DNA from: Streptacidiphilus albus JL83
Lineage (GTDB): Bacteria; Actinomycetota; Actinomycetes; Streptomycetales; Streptomycetaceae
NCBI RefSeq assembly: GCF_000744705.1
Contig: NZ_JQML01000001.1
Coordinates: 9,310,017 to 9,374,016, forward strand
Direction: 5' to 3'
Length of the DNA: 64,000 bases
The translations under genes and the position numbers were made by a program. This document shows, in pieces, positions 8,845 to 17,319 of the stretch. The first letter of the stretch is position 1; each line of letters starts with the position of its first letter. The notes beneath the pieces were generated by a model. It ran no database searches. It was not told the DNA's origin and worked only from the letters and a program-made list of their open reading frames with translations.

Positions 8845-10476
8845 ATGCGGGAGTCCGGCGCTCGGGGGCACCTGCCCGTCCGTCAGCTCGTGGACAACAT
8901 CGGCCCGGCGCTGCTGCGCCTGGTCCAGGAGGGCACCGGCAGCGGCGGGCCGCTCACCGACATCGCCATCCACGCCCCGGGTGCGCCGGCGCAGCTCGGA
9001 CCCGGGTGCGTGGTGCTGGGGGTCGGCGTGACCACGGAGGCCGAGCTGCGCGAGCTGACCGAGGCCATGCGGCAGGCCGGTGCCGAGGTGCTGGCGGTGA
9101 AGGCCCCGGTGCCGCCGTCGGCCGACGACGGGCCGGCGATCATCGAGGTCAACCGGGACGCCTCCTGGATGCATGTGGCGACGACCGTCCGCGAGCAACT
9201 GCTCGAGTACGCGAGGACGCGCGTGCGCTCGGTCGGCAGCGGCGCGGAGCTGTTCGCCCTGGCGAACGCGGTCTACCAGGCGGTCGGCGCGCCGGTCACC
9301 ATCGAGGACCGGTTCTCCGCGCTGGTCGCCTGGTCGGAGGGGCAGGACCGGACCGACTCCGAGCGGATCGAGACCATCCTCGGGCGGGCCGTGCACCAGC
9401 GGACGCTCGCCGAACAGCGCGAGCGCCAGGAGTTCGAGCGGCTCCACACCAGCACCGAACCGGTGTACATGGCGGCGACCGGGGCGGATCAGCTGGCCAG
9501 GGTGGCCATCGCGGTCCGGGCCGGTTCGGACGTCCTCGGCTACATCTGGGCCGCCGTCACCGGGCCGCTCGACGAGGCGGCCACGGCCCGGCTGCGCGAG
9601 TTCGCGCCCGTGGTCGCGCTGCAGCTGGTCGGCCTGCGCACGGAGACCAGCTACGCCCGCCGCCAGCGCGGCGAGCTGGCCGCCGCGGTACTCGGCGGCG
9701 CGGCCGACCCGGTGGAGGCGAGCCGACTGCAGCTGGGCTCCGGCCCGGTCTGCGTCCTGGCGGCGGCTCCGCGACTGGCCGGCCGCGCAGGACCGGACGC
9801 GTCGGGCTCCGACGCGCTGGACGCCGCCGGGCTGCGCCGGTTCGCGGACACCCTGGAGTACTTCCTGGCGGCCGTGCACCCCCGTTCAGCCGTGGTGGCG
9901 GGCACCGGAGCGGTGTACGTACTGGCCGCCTGGCCTCCGGACCACACCACGGCCCGGGAGTCGGCCGTCGCCCTGGCCCGCGACTTCCTCGCGCGGACCC
10001 CGCTGGCCGGTGACTACGTGGTCGCCGTCGGCGGCCCGGCCGAATCGATGGGCCGGATCGCCGACGTGCGGGCGCAGGCGGACGCCGCGCTGCGGGCGCT
10101 GCGGCACCCGGCCGTCCGCGGACCGGCGGTGCGCACCGTGGAGGACATGGCGCTGGCGGTACTGCTGCTGCACCTCGCCGACGCGACCGAGGCGCTCGGC
10201 CTGCCGGAGGCCGGCGGCGCGCTGCACCGGCTGCGCCAGGAGGAGGGCCAGGACGGTCCGTTGGCGGCGACCCTGGCCGCCTACCTCGCCGCTGCGGGAG
10301 CCACCGACAGTGCGGCGGAGGCTCTGCACATCCACCCCAACACCATGCGCTACCGGCTGCGCCGGATCCGCGAGGTCTCCGGGCTGGACTTCGGCGACGC
10401 CGACGCCATGCTGCTCGCGCACCTCCAGCTCCGGGTGCGCGAGCTGCGGACGGGCGCGTCCCGAGGCTCCGTCTGA
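8845..10476 (+). CDS. PucR/CdaR-type transcriptional regulator
   Basis: This 543-residue protein has the layout of PucR-family regulators: an N-terminal PucR-type sensor region (about residues 10-130), a central GGDEF-derived/GAF-like segment and a C-terminal helix-turn-helix reading AAEALHIHPNTMRYRLRRI (about residues 490-520), the hallmark PucR HTH. Members often activate catabolic or amino acid genes next to them. It is divergent from the lysA-type gene, which is its most likely target. The stop codon lies inside the first unit of a five-copy 16-bp tandem repeat. Confidence 0.85.
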   Translation: MRESGARGHLPVRQLVDNIGPALLRLVQEGTGSGGPLTDIAIHAPGAPAQLGPGCVVLGVGVTTEAELRELTEAMRQAGAEVLAVKAPVPPSADDGPAIIEVNRDASWMHVATTVREQLLEYARTRVRSVGSGAELFALANAVYQAVGAPVTIEDRFSALVAWSEGQDRTDSERIETILGRAVHQRTLAEQRERQEFERLHTSTEPVYMAATGADQLARVAIAVRAGSDVLGYIWAAVTGPLDEAATARLREFAPVVALQLVGLRTETSYARRQRGELAAAVLGGAADPVEASRLQLGSGPVCVLAAAPRLAGRAGPDASGSDALDAAGLRRFADTLEYFLAAVHPRSAVVAGTGAVYVLAAWPPDHTTARESAVALARDFLARTPLAGDYVVAVGGPAESMGRIADVRAQADAALRALRHPAVRGPAVRTVEDMALAVLLLHLADATEALGLPEAGGALHRLRQEEGQDGPLAATLAAYLAAAGATDSAAEALHIHPNTMRYRLRRIREVSGLDFGDADAMLLAHLQLRVRELRTGASRGSV

Positions 10477-10554
10477 TCAGGGCCCCGGCTGGTCAGGGCC
10501 CCGGCTGGTCAGGGCCCCGGCTGGTCAGGGCTCCGACTGATCAGGGCTTCGGCT
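10475..10554. repeat. Five tandem copies of a 16-bp unit
   Basis: Units of the form GGTCAGGGCCCCGGCT occur at 10475, 10491, 10507, 10523 and 10539. Copies 2 and 3 are identical; copies 1, 4 and 5 differ at one to three positions. The array begins within the stop codon of the rightward regulator gene and ends past the stop codon of the leftward hydrolase, so it occupies the whole convergent gap. Confidence 0.95.
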
Positions 10555-12145
10555 GCTCCCGGAACGAGCGGGTGTAGCGGCACCCGTCCAGGTCGAGCCA
10601 GAGCACCGCGCCGTCCAGGGCGGGGCCGGACGTCAGGCGCTCCGGCAGCCGGGGGTCGGCTCCGACGCGGAAGGCTCCGTCGTCGAGCGGGACGAGTTCC
10701 GGTTCGTCGCAGGGCGCTTCCACGCCGGTCGCGGCGATCATGTGCAGTCGTCCCGCCCGCTGCACGATGCTGAAGCTGGGATACCAGGGGGTGTAGCTCC
10801 GGTAGTGGCCTGCGAGTGGATGCGGGGGAGCGGTCGGCGCGGAGGGGCCGGAGCCCAGTGACTCGGGACCGTGGAGCCACCGCCCGTCCAGGGAGTGGTG
10901 GTAGGCCGACCACCCCGGGTGATCGCACACCAGCCGCCCGTCCCCCGAGTCGTACAGCCTGCCGGTCACCCCGTCCGAGGTGAGCGAGAGACCGCCGTCC
11001 CCGGTGGCCTCGACGCGGATCTGACGCGGCGTCGTTCCGTGGGTCCCGACGTACCGCCGGGCGTCGGGGATCCGCTCCGGGTCGAACAGCGTCGGGTCCG
11101 CCGGGGCTCCCTGGACGACGGCGAGCACATGGCGGGCGAAGCGGTCGATGATCTGGCACTCGCCGGGTGCGTTGGTCAGCACAGCGACACCGTGCCCGCC
11201 GTCGGTGTCGACGGCGAGGTACGAGCGGTACCCGACCATCCCGCCGGCATGCGTCAGCCAGGTGTGGCCGTCGATCACTTCCACGTCCACGCCGAGCGCG
11301 TAGCCGGAATCGACCGCGTCGGCGGGCAGCGTGACGATCTGTCGAAATCGCTCAGGACCGATGGTCCTGCTGCCGTCCAAGGTGCCCCGGCCCAGCAGCA
11401 TGCGGGCGAACCGACCCAGGTCGGAGGCGGTGGCCAGGACGTTCCCGTCGGCCGCCGAATACTCGAAGAAGCCGGCCGGCGCCAGCCGGGCCGACGGCAG
11501 CGGCGGGCGGTCGTCGCGGAGGAACCGGTACCCGGTGGCCAGTCCGTCGACGCCCTCGTGAGTGATCAGCGCCGCCGAGTCGCGCATGCCCAGGGGCCGC
11601 AGCAGCCGTCCGGCCATGGCGTCCGCCAGCGATTCCCCCGTCACCTGCTCGACGATCAACCCCAGCAGGTTGTAGCCCTCGTTGGAGTAGTGGAACATCT
11701 CACCCGGTTCGGCCCAGGTCCTCGCATCGCGGAGCGCGTAGCCGCGTGCGGCGGCATCGGGCATCGAGTCGGCCCCGGCCACCAGGCCGGAGGTGTGCTG
11801 GAGGAGGTGCCGGACGGTGATCGCGCGGGAGCCGCCGTTCGGGGCGAACCAGGGCAGGTGGTCGGCGACCGCCGCGTCGAGGTCCAGCTTCCCCTCGTCC
11901 GCCAGGATGCCGAGGAGGACGGCGGTGAAGGTCTTGCTGATGGAACCGATCTCGAACCGCGTGTGACGGGAGACCGGCGTCCCGGACTCCGCGTTCGCGA
12001 ATCCTGCGGTGACGAACGCGGACTCGCCGGTCCCGTCGACGACGCTGATCGCGATTCCCGGCACCGGCCACCAGGCCCGCAACTGCTCCGCAAGTCCGGA
12101 GAGCACCTCTTGCACATCCTGTTGCACATCCTGTTGCACATCCAT
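10541..12145 (-). CDS. Serine hydrolase of the class C beta-lactamase/D-aminopeptidase family
   Basis: This 534-residue protein contains the penicillin-binding-type catalytic elements: SISK at residues 68-71 (SxxK nucleophile and base), YSNEGYN about 90 residues later (YxN) and HAGGM as the HxG box. The C-terminal 190 residues are a lipocalin-like extension seen in D-aminopeptidases and esterases of the family. No signal peptide is apparent. It overlaps the upstream permease by one base (TGATG), so the two are coupled and the permease may import the hydrolysed substrate or its product. The N-terminus reads MDVQQDVQQDVQE because of a 12-bp tandem repeat. Substrate unknown. Confidence 0.8.
   Translation of the reverse strand: MDVQQDVQQDVQEVLSGLAEQLRAWWPVPGIAISVVDGTGESAFVTAGFANAESGTPVSRHTRFEIGSISKTFTAVLLGILADEGKLDLDAAVADHLPWFAPNGGSRAITVRHLLQHTSGLVAGADSMPDAAARGYALRDARTWAEPGEMFHYSNEGYNLLGLIVEQVTGESLADAMAGRLLRPLGMRDSAALITHEGVDGLATGYRFLRDDRPPLPSARLAPAGFFEYSAADGNVLATASDLGRFARMLLGRGTLDGSRTIGPERFRQIVTLPADAVDSGYALGVDVEVIDGHTWLTHAGGMVGYRSYLAVDTDGGHGVAVLTNAPGECQIIDRFARHVLAVVQGAPADPTLFDPERIPDARRYVGTHGTTPRQIRVEATGDGGLSLTSDGVTGRLYDSGDGRLVCDHPGWSAYHHSLDGRWLHGPESLGSGPSAPTAPPHPLAGHYRSYTPWYPSFSIVQRAGRLHMIAATGVEAPCDEPELVPLDDGAFRVGADPRLPERLTSGPALDGAVLWLDLDGCRYTRSFREQPKP
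12107..12142 (-). repeat. Three 12-bp tandem repeats at the start of the hydrolase gene
   Basis: Minus-strand units GATGTGCAACAG, GATGTGCAACAG and GATGTGCAAGAG follow the ATG directly and encode DVQQ-DVQQ-DVQE. The unit length keeps the frame, so copy-number change would only lengthen or shorten the N-terminus. Confidence 0.9.
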
Positions 12146-13638
12146 CAGACGCCCGCCTTCCGCGAACCGAATCCCGCGAACCGGTCCGGACCCAGCTCGA
12201 CCTGGGAGGAGTCGATCTCCGCGTCCGGCCGGTCGCCTTTGACGAACCGTCGACACAACGGGTACAGCAGCACGGCCAGCAGCGCCACCGCGAGGCTCGT
12301 GCCGAACGTCGCGGGCTGGTCGACCGCCGTACTCCATCCCATGTACACGATCATCGCTGTGGGCAGCGCGACCACCAGGACCGCGCCGAGCCGGCCGCCG
12401 GGGACCCGAAACGGCCGGAGCATCTGCGGATACCGCCAGCGGAGGACCAGGAAGGCCGCGAATTCCAGCAGGATCGAGGCCAGCGAGAGCAGCACCGTGG
12501 CCTGCAGGATCGCGTTGAAGTCGAAGGCGGAGAGCACGATGACGACGGTGGTGCACGCCAGCAGCGCGCCCACCGGCGTGTGGAACCGTCTGCTGTCCCG
12601 GGCCATCCAGCGCGGCAGGTAGGCGTCCGCGGCCAGCGCCCGCGGAACCCGGGTGCTCGTCAGCAGGATCGCCATGAACAGCCCCACCAGGGAGAGCGCC
12701 GATCCCAGGGAGATCAGCACCTTCAGCCAGATGCCGCCCAGGATGTCGCCGACCACGACGAAGTCGCCGTCGACCCAGTCGGCGGGCGAACCCCGGTGCA
12801 GCCCGCTGCCGACGGCGGCCATGGTGGGCAGCAGGTAGGCGGTGATGATCAGCGGAACCGAGATGAGCAGGGCCCGGGTGTAGGTCCGGTGCGCGTCGGC
12901 GACCTCGCCCAGCACGGTGCTCGGGCCGTCGAATCCCAGGTACAGCCACACGATCACGCTGAGCGCGCCGGCCACCGACTCGTGGACGCTCTGCCCCGGC
13001 GCCATGAAGGGCGAGAGCACGTTGATCCCGTTGCTGACCGCATGCCAGATGCCGAGGACCGTCAGCACCGCGAACGGTGCGAGGATCAGCAGCATCATCC
13101 CGACCGAGTACTCGCTCACCGCCTTGGAGCCGCGGTAGTTCAGGTAGGCCATCGGGACGATGAGGGCGACGGTGACGATCCAGTGCAGGTCCACGACGAA
13201 ACCGCCGTGGAACAGGTCCACGATCACCAGCCCCTTCCCGCGGGCGATGTCCGGGACCCAGGTGGCCAGGTAGTCGACCAGCAGGATCGGGTAGAGGGCG
13301 AGGTTCAGCACCGACCCGATCGAGTTCCAGGCCCCGAACACGAATGCCGCACCTCGGCCGAGCGCGATCTTCGCCCAGTAGTAGTAGCCGCCGTCGACCG
13401 GTATCGCAGCGCTCAACTCTGCTGCCACCAGTGCGTTCGGCACGCCGAAGACCACCGGGACCAGGACGATCATCAGCAGGGTCATGCCCGGGCCCGCGCT
13501 GGAGAGTGAGGCTTCGAGCCCGAAGGGGCCTCCGGACACCGTGAAGAAGAAGATTCCGACCAGGGGCAGCACGCCGAGCGTGCGTCTGCCCGCCCCGGGC
13601 GCCGACCGCGTGACTTCCGACGGGATCAGTTCGGTCAT
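12145..13638 (-). CDS. APC-superfamily amino acid permease
   Basis: This 497-residue protein has about 12 hydrophobic segments and the first-helix signature GIFFFTVSGGPFGLEASLSS typical of APC-superfamily amino acid/polyamine transporters, together with the IPVDGGYYYWAKIALG loop. The ATG at 13636-13638 is chosen because GGAG lies six bases upstream; two earlier in-frame ATGs lack a ribosome site. Its stop overlaps the start of the serine hydrolase, making a two-gene operon. The substrate is probably an amino acid or small amine, but nothing in the sequence fixes it. Confidence 0.85.
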   Translation of the reverse strand: MTELIPSEVTRSAPGAGRRTLGVLPLVGIFFFTVSGGPFGLEASLSSAGPGMTLLMIVLVPVVFGVPNALVAAELSAAIPVDGGYYYWAKIALGRGAAFVFGAWNSIGSVLNLALYPILLVDYLATWVPDIARGKGLVIVDLFHGGFVVDLHWIVTVALIVPMAYLNYRGSKAVSEYSVGMMLLILAPFAVLTVLGIWHAVSNGINVLSPFMAPGQSVHESVAGALSVIVWLYLGFDGPSTVLGEVADAHRTYTRALLISVPLIITAYLLPTMAAVGSGLHRGSPADWVDGDFVVVGDILGGIWLKVLISLGSALSLVGLFMAILLTSTRVPRALAADAYLPRWMARDSRRFHTPVGALLACTTVVIVLSAFDFNAILQATVLLSLASILLEFAAFLVLRWRYPQMLRPFRVPGGRLGAVLVVALPTAMIVYMGWSTAVDQPATFGTSLAVALLAVLLYPLCRRFVKGDRPDAEIDSSQVELGPDRFAGFGSRKAGV

Positions 13639-13763
13639 CCTGGGCTCCACTCTCTCTTCGCGCATGGTCGGCACAACGTACGGGGGCCTCACCGGGGCCG
13701 TCCTCGTCGTACACGTCAAAGCCGGGGCCCCTCGGTTGTCGCTGCCACCAATACCGGGCGGGG

Positions 13764-14429
13764 TCAGAGCCCGCGCGGCTGGATCAGGCCCGAGTCGAAG
13801 GCGGCGACCGCGGCCTGGAGCCGGTCCCGGACGCCGAGTTTCGCCAGCATGCTCTGCACGTGGCTCTTGACGGTCGTCTCCGCCAGGTTGAGCCGCTCAC
13901 CGATCTCGGCGTTCGACATGCCCCGGGCGACCAGCAGCAGTACGTCCAGCTCCCGTGCCGAGAGCCGGTCCCTGATCTCCTGGCCGTCGCTGCCCGCCGC
14001 CGACTCCCCGGCCATCCGTTCCAGCAGCCGCCGGGTCACCGACGGCGCCAGCATCGCCTCGCCCGCCGCGACCACCCGGACCGCCTCGACCAGTTGGTCG
14101 CCGGTGGCGTCCTTCAACAGGAATCCCGAAGCGCCGGCCCGCAGCGCCTGGACCACGTACTCGTCGAGGTGGAACGTGGTCAGCATCAGGATCCTGGTGT
14201 GCTGCCTCCCGCCGCCGAGCAGCGCCCGCGTGGCCGCCACACCGTCGAGGCGGGGCATCCGGATGTCCATCAGCGCCACGTCCGGGCGCAGCCGGCGTAC
14301 TGCCTCGACCGCTGCGGCGCCGTCGGACGCCTCGCCGACGACCTCCATCCCCGGTTCCGACGCGATGATGGCGCGCAGGCCGGAGCGGACCAGGGTCTGG
14401 TCGTCGGCGATCAGGACGCTGATGGTCAC
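13764..14429 (-). CDS. NarL/LuxR-family response regulator
   Basis: This 221-residue regulator has a receiver domain with acidic pocket D9-D10, phospho-acceptor Asp55 in LMDIRMP and a conserved Lys in FLLKDA, followed by a LuxR-type HTH (LSARELDVLLLVARGMSNAE). It begins at a GTG overlapping the kinase stop by four bases (GTGA), with a strong GAGGAGGT upstream. Together with the kinase and the ABC genes it should form a self-contained sensing and export module. A likely target is the inverted repeat upstream of the operon at 18345-18362. Confidence 0.93.
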   Translation of the reverse strand: MTISVLIADDQTLVRSGLRAIIASEPGMEVVGEASDGAAAVEAVRRLRPDVALMDIRMPRLDGVAATRALLGGGRQHTRILMLTTFHLDEYVVQALRAGASGFLLKDATGDQLVEAVRVVAAGEAMLAPSVTRRLLERMAGESAAGSDGQEIRDRLSARELDVLLLVARGMSNAEIGERLNLAETTVKSHVQSMLAKLGVRDRLQAAVAAFDSGLIQPRGL

Positions 14430-15610
14430 GGCACCTCCTCGGGCAGCGGGATCCAGGCCTCGACCTCGAAGCCCCCGGTGGGCCCGGCGCCGGTGCGCAG
14501 TGTCCCGCCGTAGACGCCTGCGCGCTCGCGCATGCCGACGATCCCGTGTGCCGCGCTCGACACCGGGCCCTTGGGGCCTGCGCCGTCGTCGTGCACCGAT
14601 ACCCTGACCGACCCTGCGCACCGGGCGACGGTGACACCGGCCCGGGCGCCGGTGCCCGCGTGCTTGAGCACATTGGTCAGCGCCTCCTGCACGATTCGGT
14701 ACACCGCCAGCCCGATCCCCGGCGGGAGTTCCAGCGGCTCCAGGTCCAGCCGCGTCCGCAGTCCGCCGGCGTCCAGCCGCGCGACGAGGTCGGCCAGCCC
14801 GTCGAGTCCGGGCTGCGGGCTGAGCTCGGCCCGGGCGTCCGGGCGGAGGACGGCCAGCACGTGCCGCATCTCGGCGAGGGCCTCCCGGCTGCTGGCCGAG
14901 ATCGTGGCCAGGAAGCCCGGCACCGCGTCCGGATCGGTACGCAGCGAGCGTGCCGCCGCCTCCGCCTGGATGGTGACGAGGGTGATCGAGTGGCCGATGA
15001 CGTCGTGCAACTCGCGCGCGATCCGCAGCCGTTCGTCCGCGACGGCGCGCGCCGCGCGCTCGCCCTGCGCCGCCTCCAGCCGGGCGGCGCGGTCCTTGAG
15101 TTCGGCGATGTACGCGCGGCGGGTGCGGATCGCGTACCCGAGGATCCAGGCGGAGGCGACCAGCAGTCCGAGGACGGCCGTGCCCCAGGACACAGGCAGG
15201 CTGCGCGAGCCCGGCGTCGTGCTCGCCACCATGATCACCGCCGCCGAGGCTGCCGCCGCCGACGCGCCTCGCAGCGCCTGGGCACGTTCCGCGCCCTCCC
15301 CGTCGCCCGCGTACACGGCGACGGCGTAGGCCGCGCCGTAGACGCCGAAGCCGGCGGCGCCGGCCGCACAGCCGACGGAGATCATGAACGCGGCCAGCAG
15401 CGTCGTGGCGGTGAGCGAGGCGAGCGGCGCCCGCCGTCGCGGCAGCAGGAACAGTCCCTGGCAGGCGGCCAGCGGCACGATCGTCGCGTGCGGCATCCAG
15501 CCGACCAGCCGGTCCACGGATCCGGACGCGGTGAGCAGCGCCGTGAGCAGGCACAGCAGCCAGTCCACGGCGGTCCGCGACGGCCGGCGCCCGCTCACGG
15601 TCACCATCAT
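14426..15610 (-). CDS. Sensor histidine kinase, HisKA_3 type
   Basis: This 394-residue kinase has four to five N-terminal membrane segments (about residues 15-160), a dimerisation/phospho-acceptor region RELHDVIGHS with His202, and a C-terminal HATPase domain with an N box (VQEALTNVLKHA) and a G box (HGIVGMRERAG). This is the DesK/NarX-like architecture that pairs with LuxR-type regulators. It overlaps the response regulator by four bases and lies 24 bp after the second ABC permease. There is almost no extracytoplasmic domain, so sensing probably occurs in or at the membrane, possibly through the co-encoded transporter. Confidence 0.92.
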   Translation of the reverse strand: MMVTVSGRRPSRTAVDWLLCLLTALLTASGSVDRLVGWMPHATIVPLAACQGLFLLPRRRAPLASLTATTLLAAFMISVGCAAGAAGFGVYGAAYAVAVYAGDGEGAERAQALRGASAAAASAAVIMVASTTPGSRSLPVSWGTAVLGLLVASAWILGYAIRTRRAYIAELKDRAARLEAAQGERAARAVADERLRIARELHDVIGHSITLVTIQAEAAARSLRTDPDAVPGFLATISASSREALAEMRHVLAVLRPDARAELSPQPGLDGLADLVARLDAGGLRTRLDLEPLELPPGIGLAVYRIVQEALTNVLKHAGTGARAGVTVARCAGSVRVSVHDDGAGPKGPVSSAAHGIVGMRERAGVYGGTLRTGAGPTGGFEVEAWIPLPEEVP

Positions 15611-15634
15611 GCCCGGTCCCGGCCGGCCGACGCG

Positions 15635-16477
15635 TCAGGCATCCGTGCCGCGCAGTCGGGCCACGGCGGCCGCGCCCAGGACGACCAGGTAGACCGGCAG
15701 CAGGATCGCGGCGGTGGTCGGAGCGACCAGACCGCCGCTGTGGGTGTGCCAGAGCGCGGCGCCGAGATTGGACGGCAGGTACGGGACGGTGTGCCGCCAC
15801 ACCGCCCCCTGCGGAAGACTGTCGACCATGGTCGGGAGCACCAGCAGGACCCCGAACACGCCGGACACGGCGAGCGCCGAGCCGCGGGCCAGGACGCCGA
15901 TGAGCAGCCCGATCAGGCCGGCCGCGGTCAGGTAGAGGACGGCCCCGACGACATGGGCGAGCACGCCCGGAGCGCCCGGACCCACGCTCGGCACCCGGCC
16001 GGAGAGTTCGCCCTGGCCGGTGAGGAAGGCCGCGCCGCAGATGGCGGCCGACCCGGACAGGGCGACCAGGCCGAGCAGGGCCGCCTTGGCTGCCAGGACC
16101 AGCACCCGCTGCGGCGTCGCCGCGAAGGTGGCCCGGATCAGGCCGTTGCCGTACTCGTTGGTGACCACCAGCGCGCCCAGCGCCCCGAAGAACACCGCCC
16201 CGATCTGCACGAAGCCGAAGTTGACGTCGAGCGGGTCGAAGGCGGCCCGCTTCGCGGCACTGAACGCCGACCAGTTCGCGGCGTAGTTCGAACAGACCAG
16301 GTCCGCCAGGCCGATGCAGAAGACCGCAGCCAGGACCAGTGTCACCGGCACCGACCGCAGCGACCGCAGCTTGATCCATTCAGCGCTCAGCACGGCCCGC
16401 ACCCGCATCGCCGGGGGCGGCGGCGCCGGAAGCCCCGCCCTCGTCGGCGCCGGTGTCCCGGACCTCACCCGTCCCAT
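15635..16477 (-). CDS. ABC-2 type transporter permease
   Basis: This 280-residue membrane protein has six predicted hydrophobic segments and the motif SAEWIKLRSLRSVP near the N-terminus, shared with its upstream neighbour and common in actinobacterial ABC-2 permeases. GGAGG lies ahead of the ATG, which overlaps the previous stop by one base (TGATG). Equal length and parallel motifs (TNEYGNGLIRATFAATPQR here, TGEYTSGLVRGTFVATPQR next door) show that the two permeases arose by duplication; they probably form a heterodimer with the co-encoded ATPase. Confidence 0.88.
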   Translation of the reverse strand: MGRVRSGTPAPTRAGLPAPPPPAMRVRAVLSAEWIKLRSLRSVPVTLVLAAVFCIGLADLVCSNYAANWSAFSAAKRAAFDPLDVNFGFVQIGAVFFGALGALVVTNEYGNGLIRATFAATPQRVLVLAAKAALLGLVALSGSAAICGAAFLTGQGELSGRVPSVGPGAPGVLAHVVGAVLYLTAAGLIGLLIGVLARGSALAVSGVFGVLLVLPTMVDSLPQGAVWRHTVPYLPSNLGAALWHTHSGGLVAPTTAAILLPVYLVVLGAAAVARLRGTDA

Positions 16478-17319
16478 CACACGTCCCTCCGTCGCAGCAG
16501 GACCAACCCGGCCGCAGCCGTCGCCGCCACACAGGCGGCCAGGACGCCGAGGCCCTGCCAGGGGCCGAGCGTGTAGGGGCCGGTGTGCGGCAGCTTCCAG
16601 GCCTGCTCGCCGGCGCTCCCCGGTATGAACTCCGCCAGGTTGGCGCCGAGCCGGCCCGGCAGCATCGAGGCGATCAGCGGAGCGACCGTCAGGATGCCGA
16701 ACAGCACGGCCAAGGCGGCCGGGGTCCGGCGCACCAGGAGACCGGTGAACAGGCCGAACAGCCCGACCAGGGTCAGGTACAGCCCGCCACCGAAGGCCGC
16801 CGTCAGCACACCCGGGTCGCCCAGCCCGACATGCGGCACCGGCCCGGTCAGCAGGCCCTGGCCGAGCAGCAGCGCGGCGAACGAGAGCGCCGTGCACCAG
16901 GTCCACACGACCGCCGTGAACACCGCCGCCTGCACCGCCAGTACCTGGACCCGCTGGGGCGTCGCCACGAACGTGCCGCGGACCAGGCCGCTGGTGTACT
17001 CGCCGGTCACGGTCGTGACCCCGAGCGCACCGACCAGGAGTTGGGCCAGCTCGATGCCGCGCAGGCTGGTGTACACGGGGTCGAACGACGTCCGGTCCGC
17101 TGCCGACATCCGCCCCCAGTCGCTGCGGTAGCCCCAGGTCAGCAGCCAGGCGCCGACCAGTACCAGCACGGCCGCGGCCAGCAGCGAGGCCGGCCCCGAG
17201 CGCAGCGAGCGGAACTTGATCCACTCGCTGCCGGCGGTGGCCCGGAACCGGACGCCGAGCCCTCGCCCGCTCGCGGGCTGGGCGCTCCCGGATTGGGCGC
17301 TCCCGGATTGGGCGCTCAT
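16477..17319 (-). CDS. ABC-2 type transporter permease, paralogue of the neighbour
   Basis: This protein has 280 residues, the same length as its downstream paralogue, with six hydrophobic segments. The N-terminus reads SAQSGSAQSGSAQ, produced by a 15-bp tandem repeat, before the conserved GSEWIKFRSLRS motif. Its ATG overlaps the ATPase stop by four bases (ATGA). It should form the membrane channel of an exporter with its paralogue. Substrate unknown; such operons often confer resistance to membrane-active compounds. Confidence 0.88.
   Translation of the reverse strand: MSAQSGSAQSGSAQPASGRGLGVRFRATAGSEWIKFRSLRSGPASLLAAAVLVLVGAWLLTWGYRSDWGRMSAADRTSFDPVYTSLRGIELAQLLVGALGVTTVTGEYTSGLVRGTFVATPQRVQVLAVQAAVFTAVVWTWCTALSFAALLLGQGLLTGPVPHVGLGDPGVLTAAFGGGLYLTLVGLFGLFTGLLVRRTPAALAVLFGILTVAPLIASMLPGRLGANLAEFIPGSAGEQAWKLPHTGPYTLGPWQGLGVLAACVAATAAAGLVLLRRRDV
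17281..17312 (-). repeat. Two 15-bp tandem repeats near the permease start
   Basis: GGCGCTCCCGGATTG occurs twice in tandem (plus-strand reading) and the start of a third copy runs into the start codon. The repeat encodes the SAQSG-SAQSG N-terminus of the permease and keeps the reading frame. Confidence 0.85.

Noticed and set aside
12145..13719. Upstream starts of the amino acid permease at 13719 or 13674
   Set aside because: These extensions have no ribosome site and give a non-conserved basic leader; the ATG at 13638 has GGAG at the right distance.
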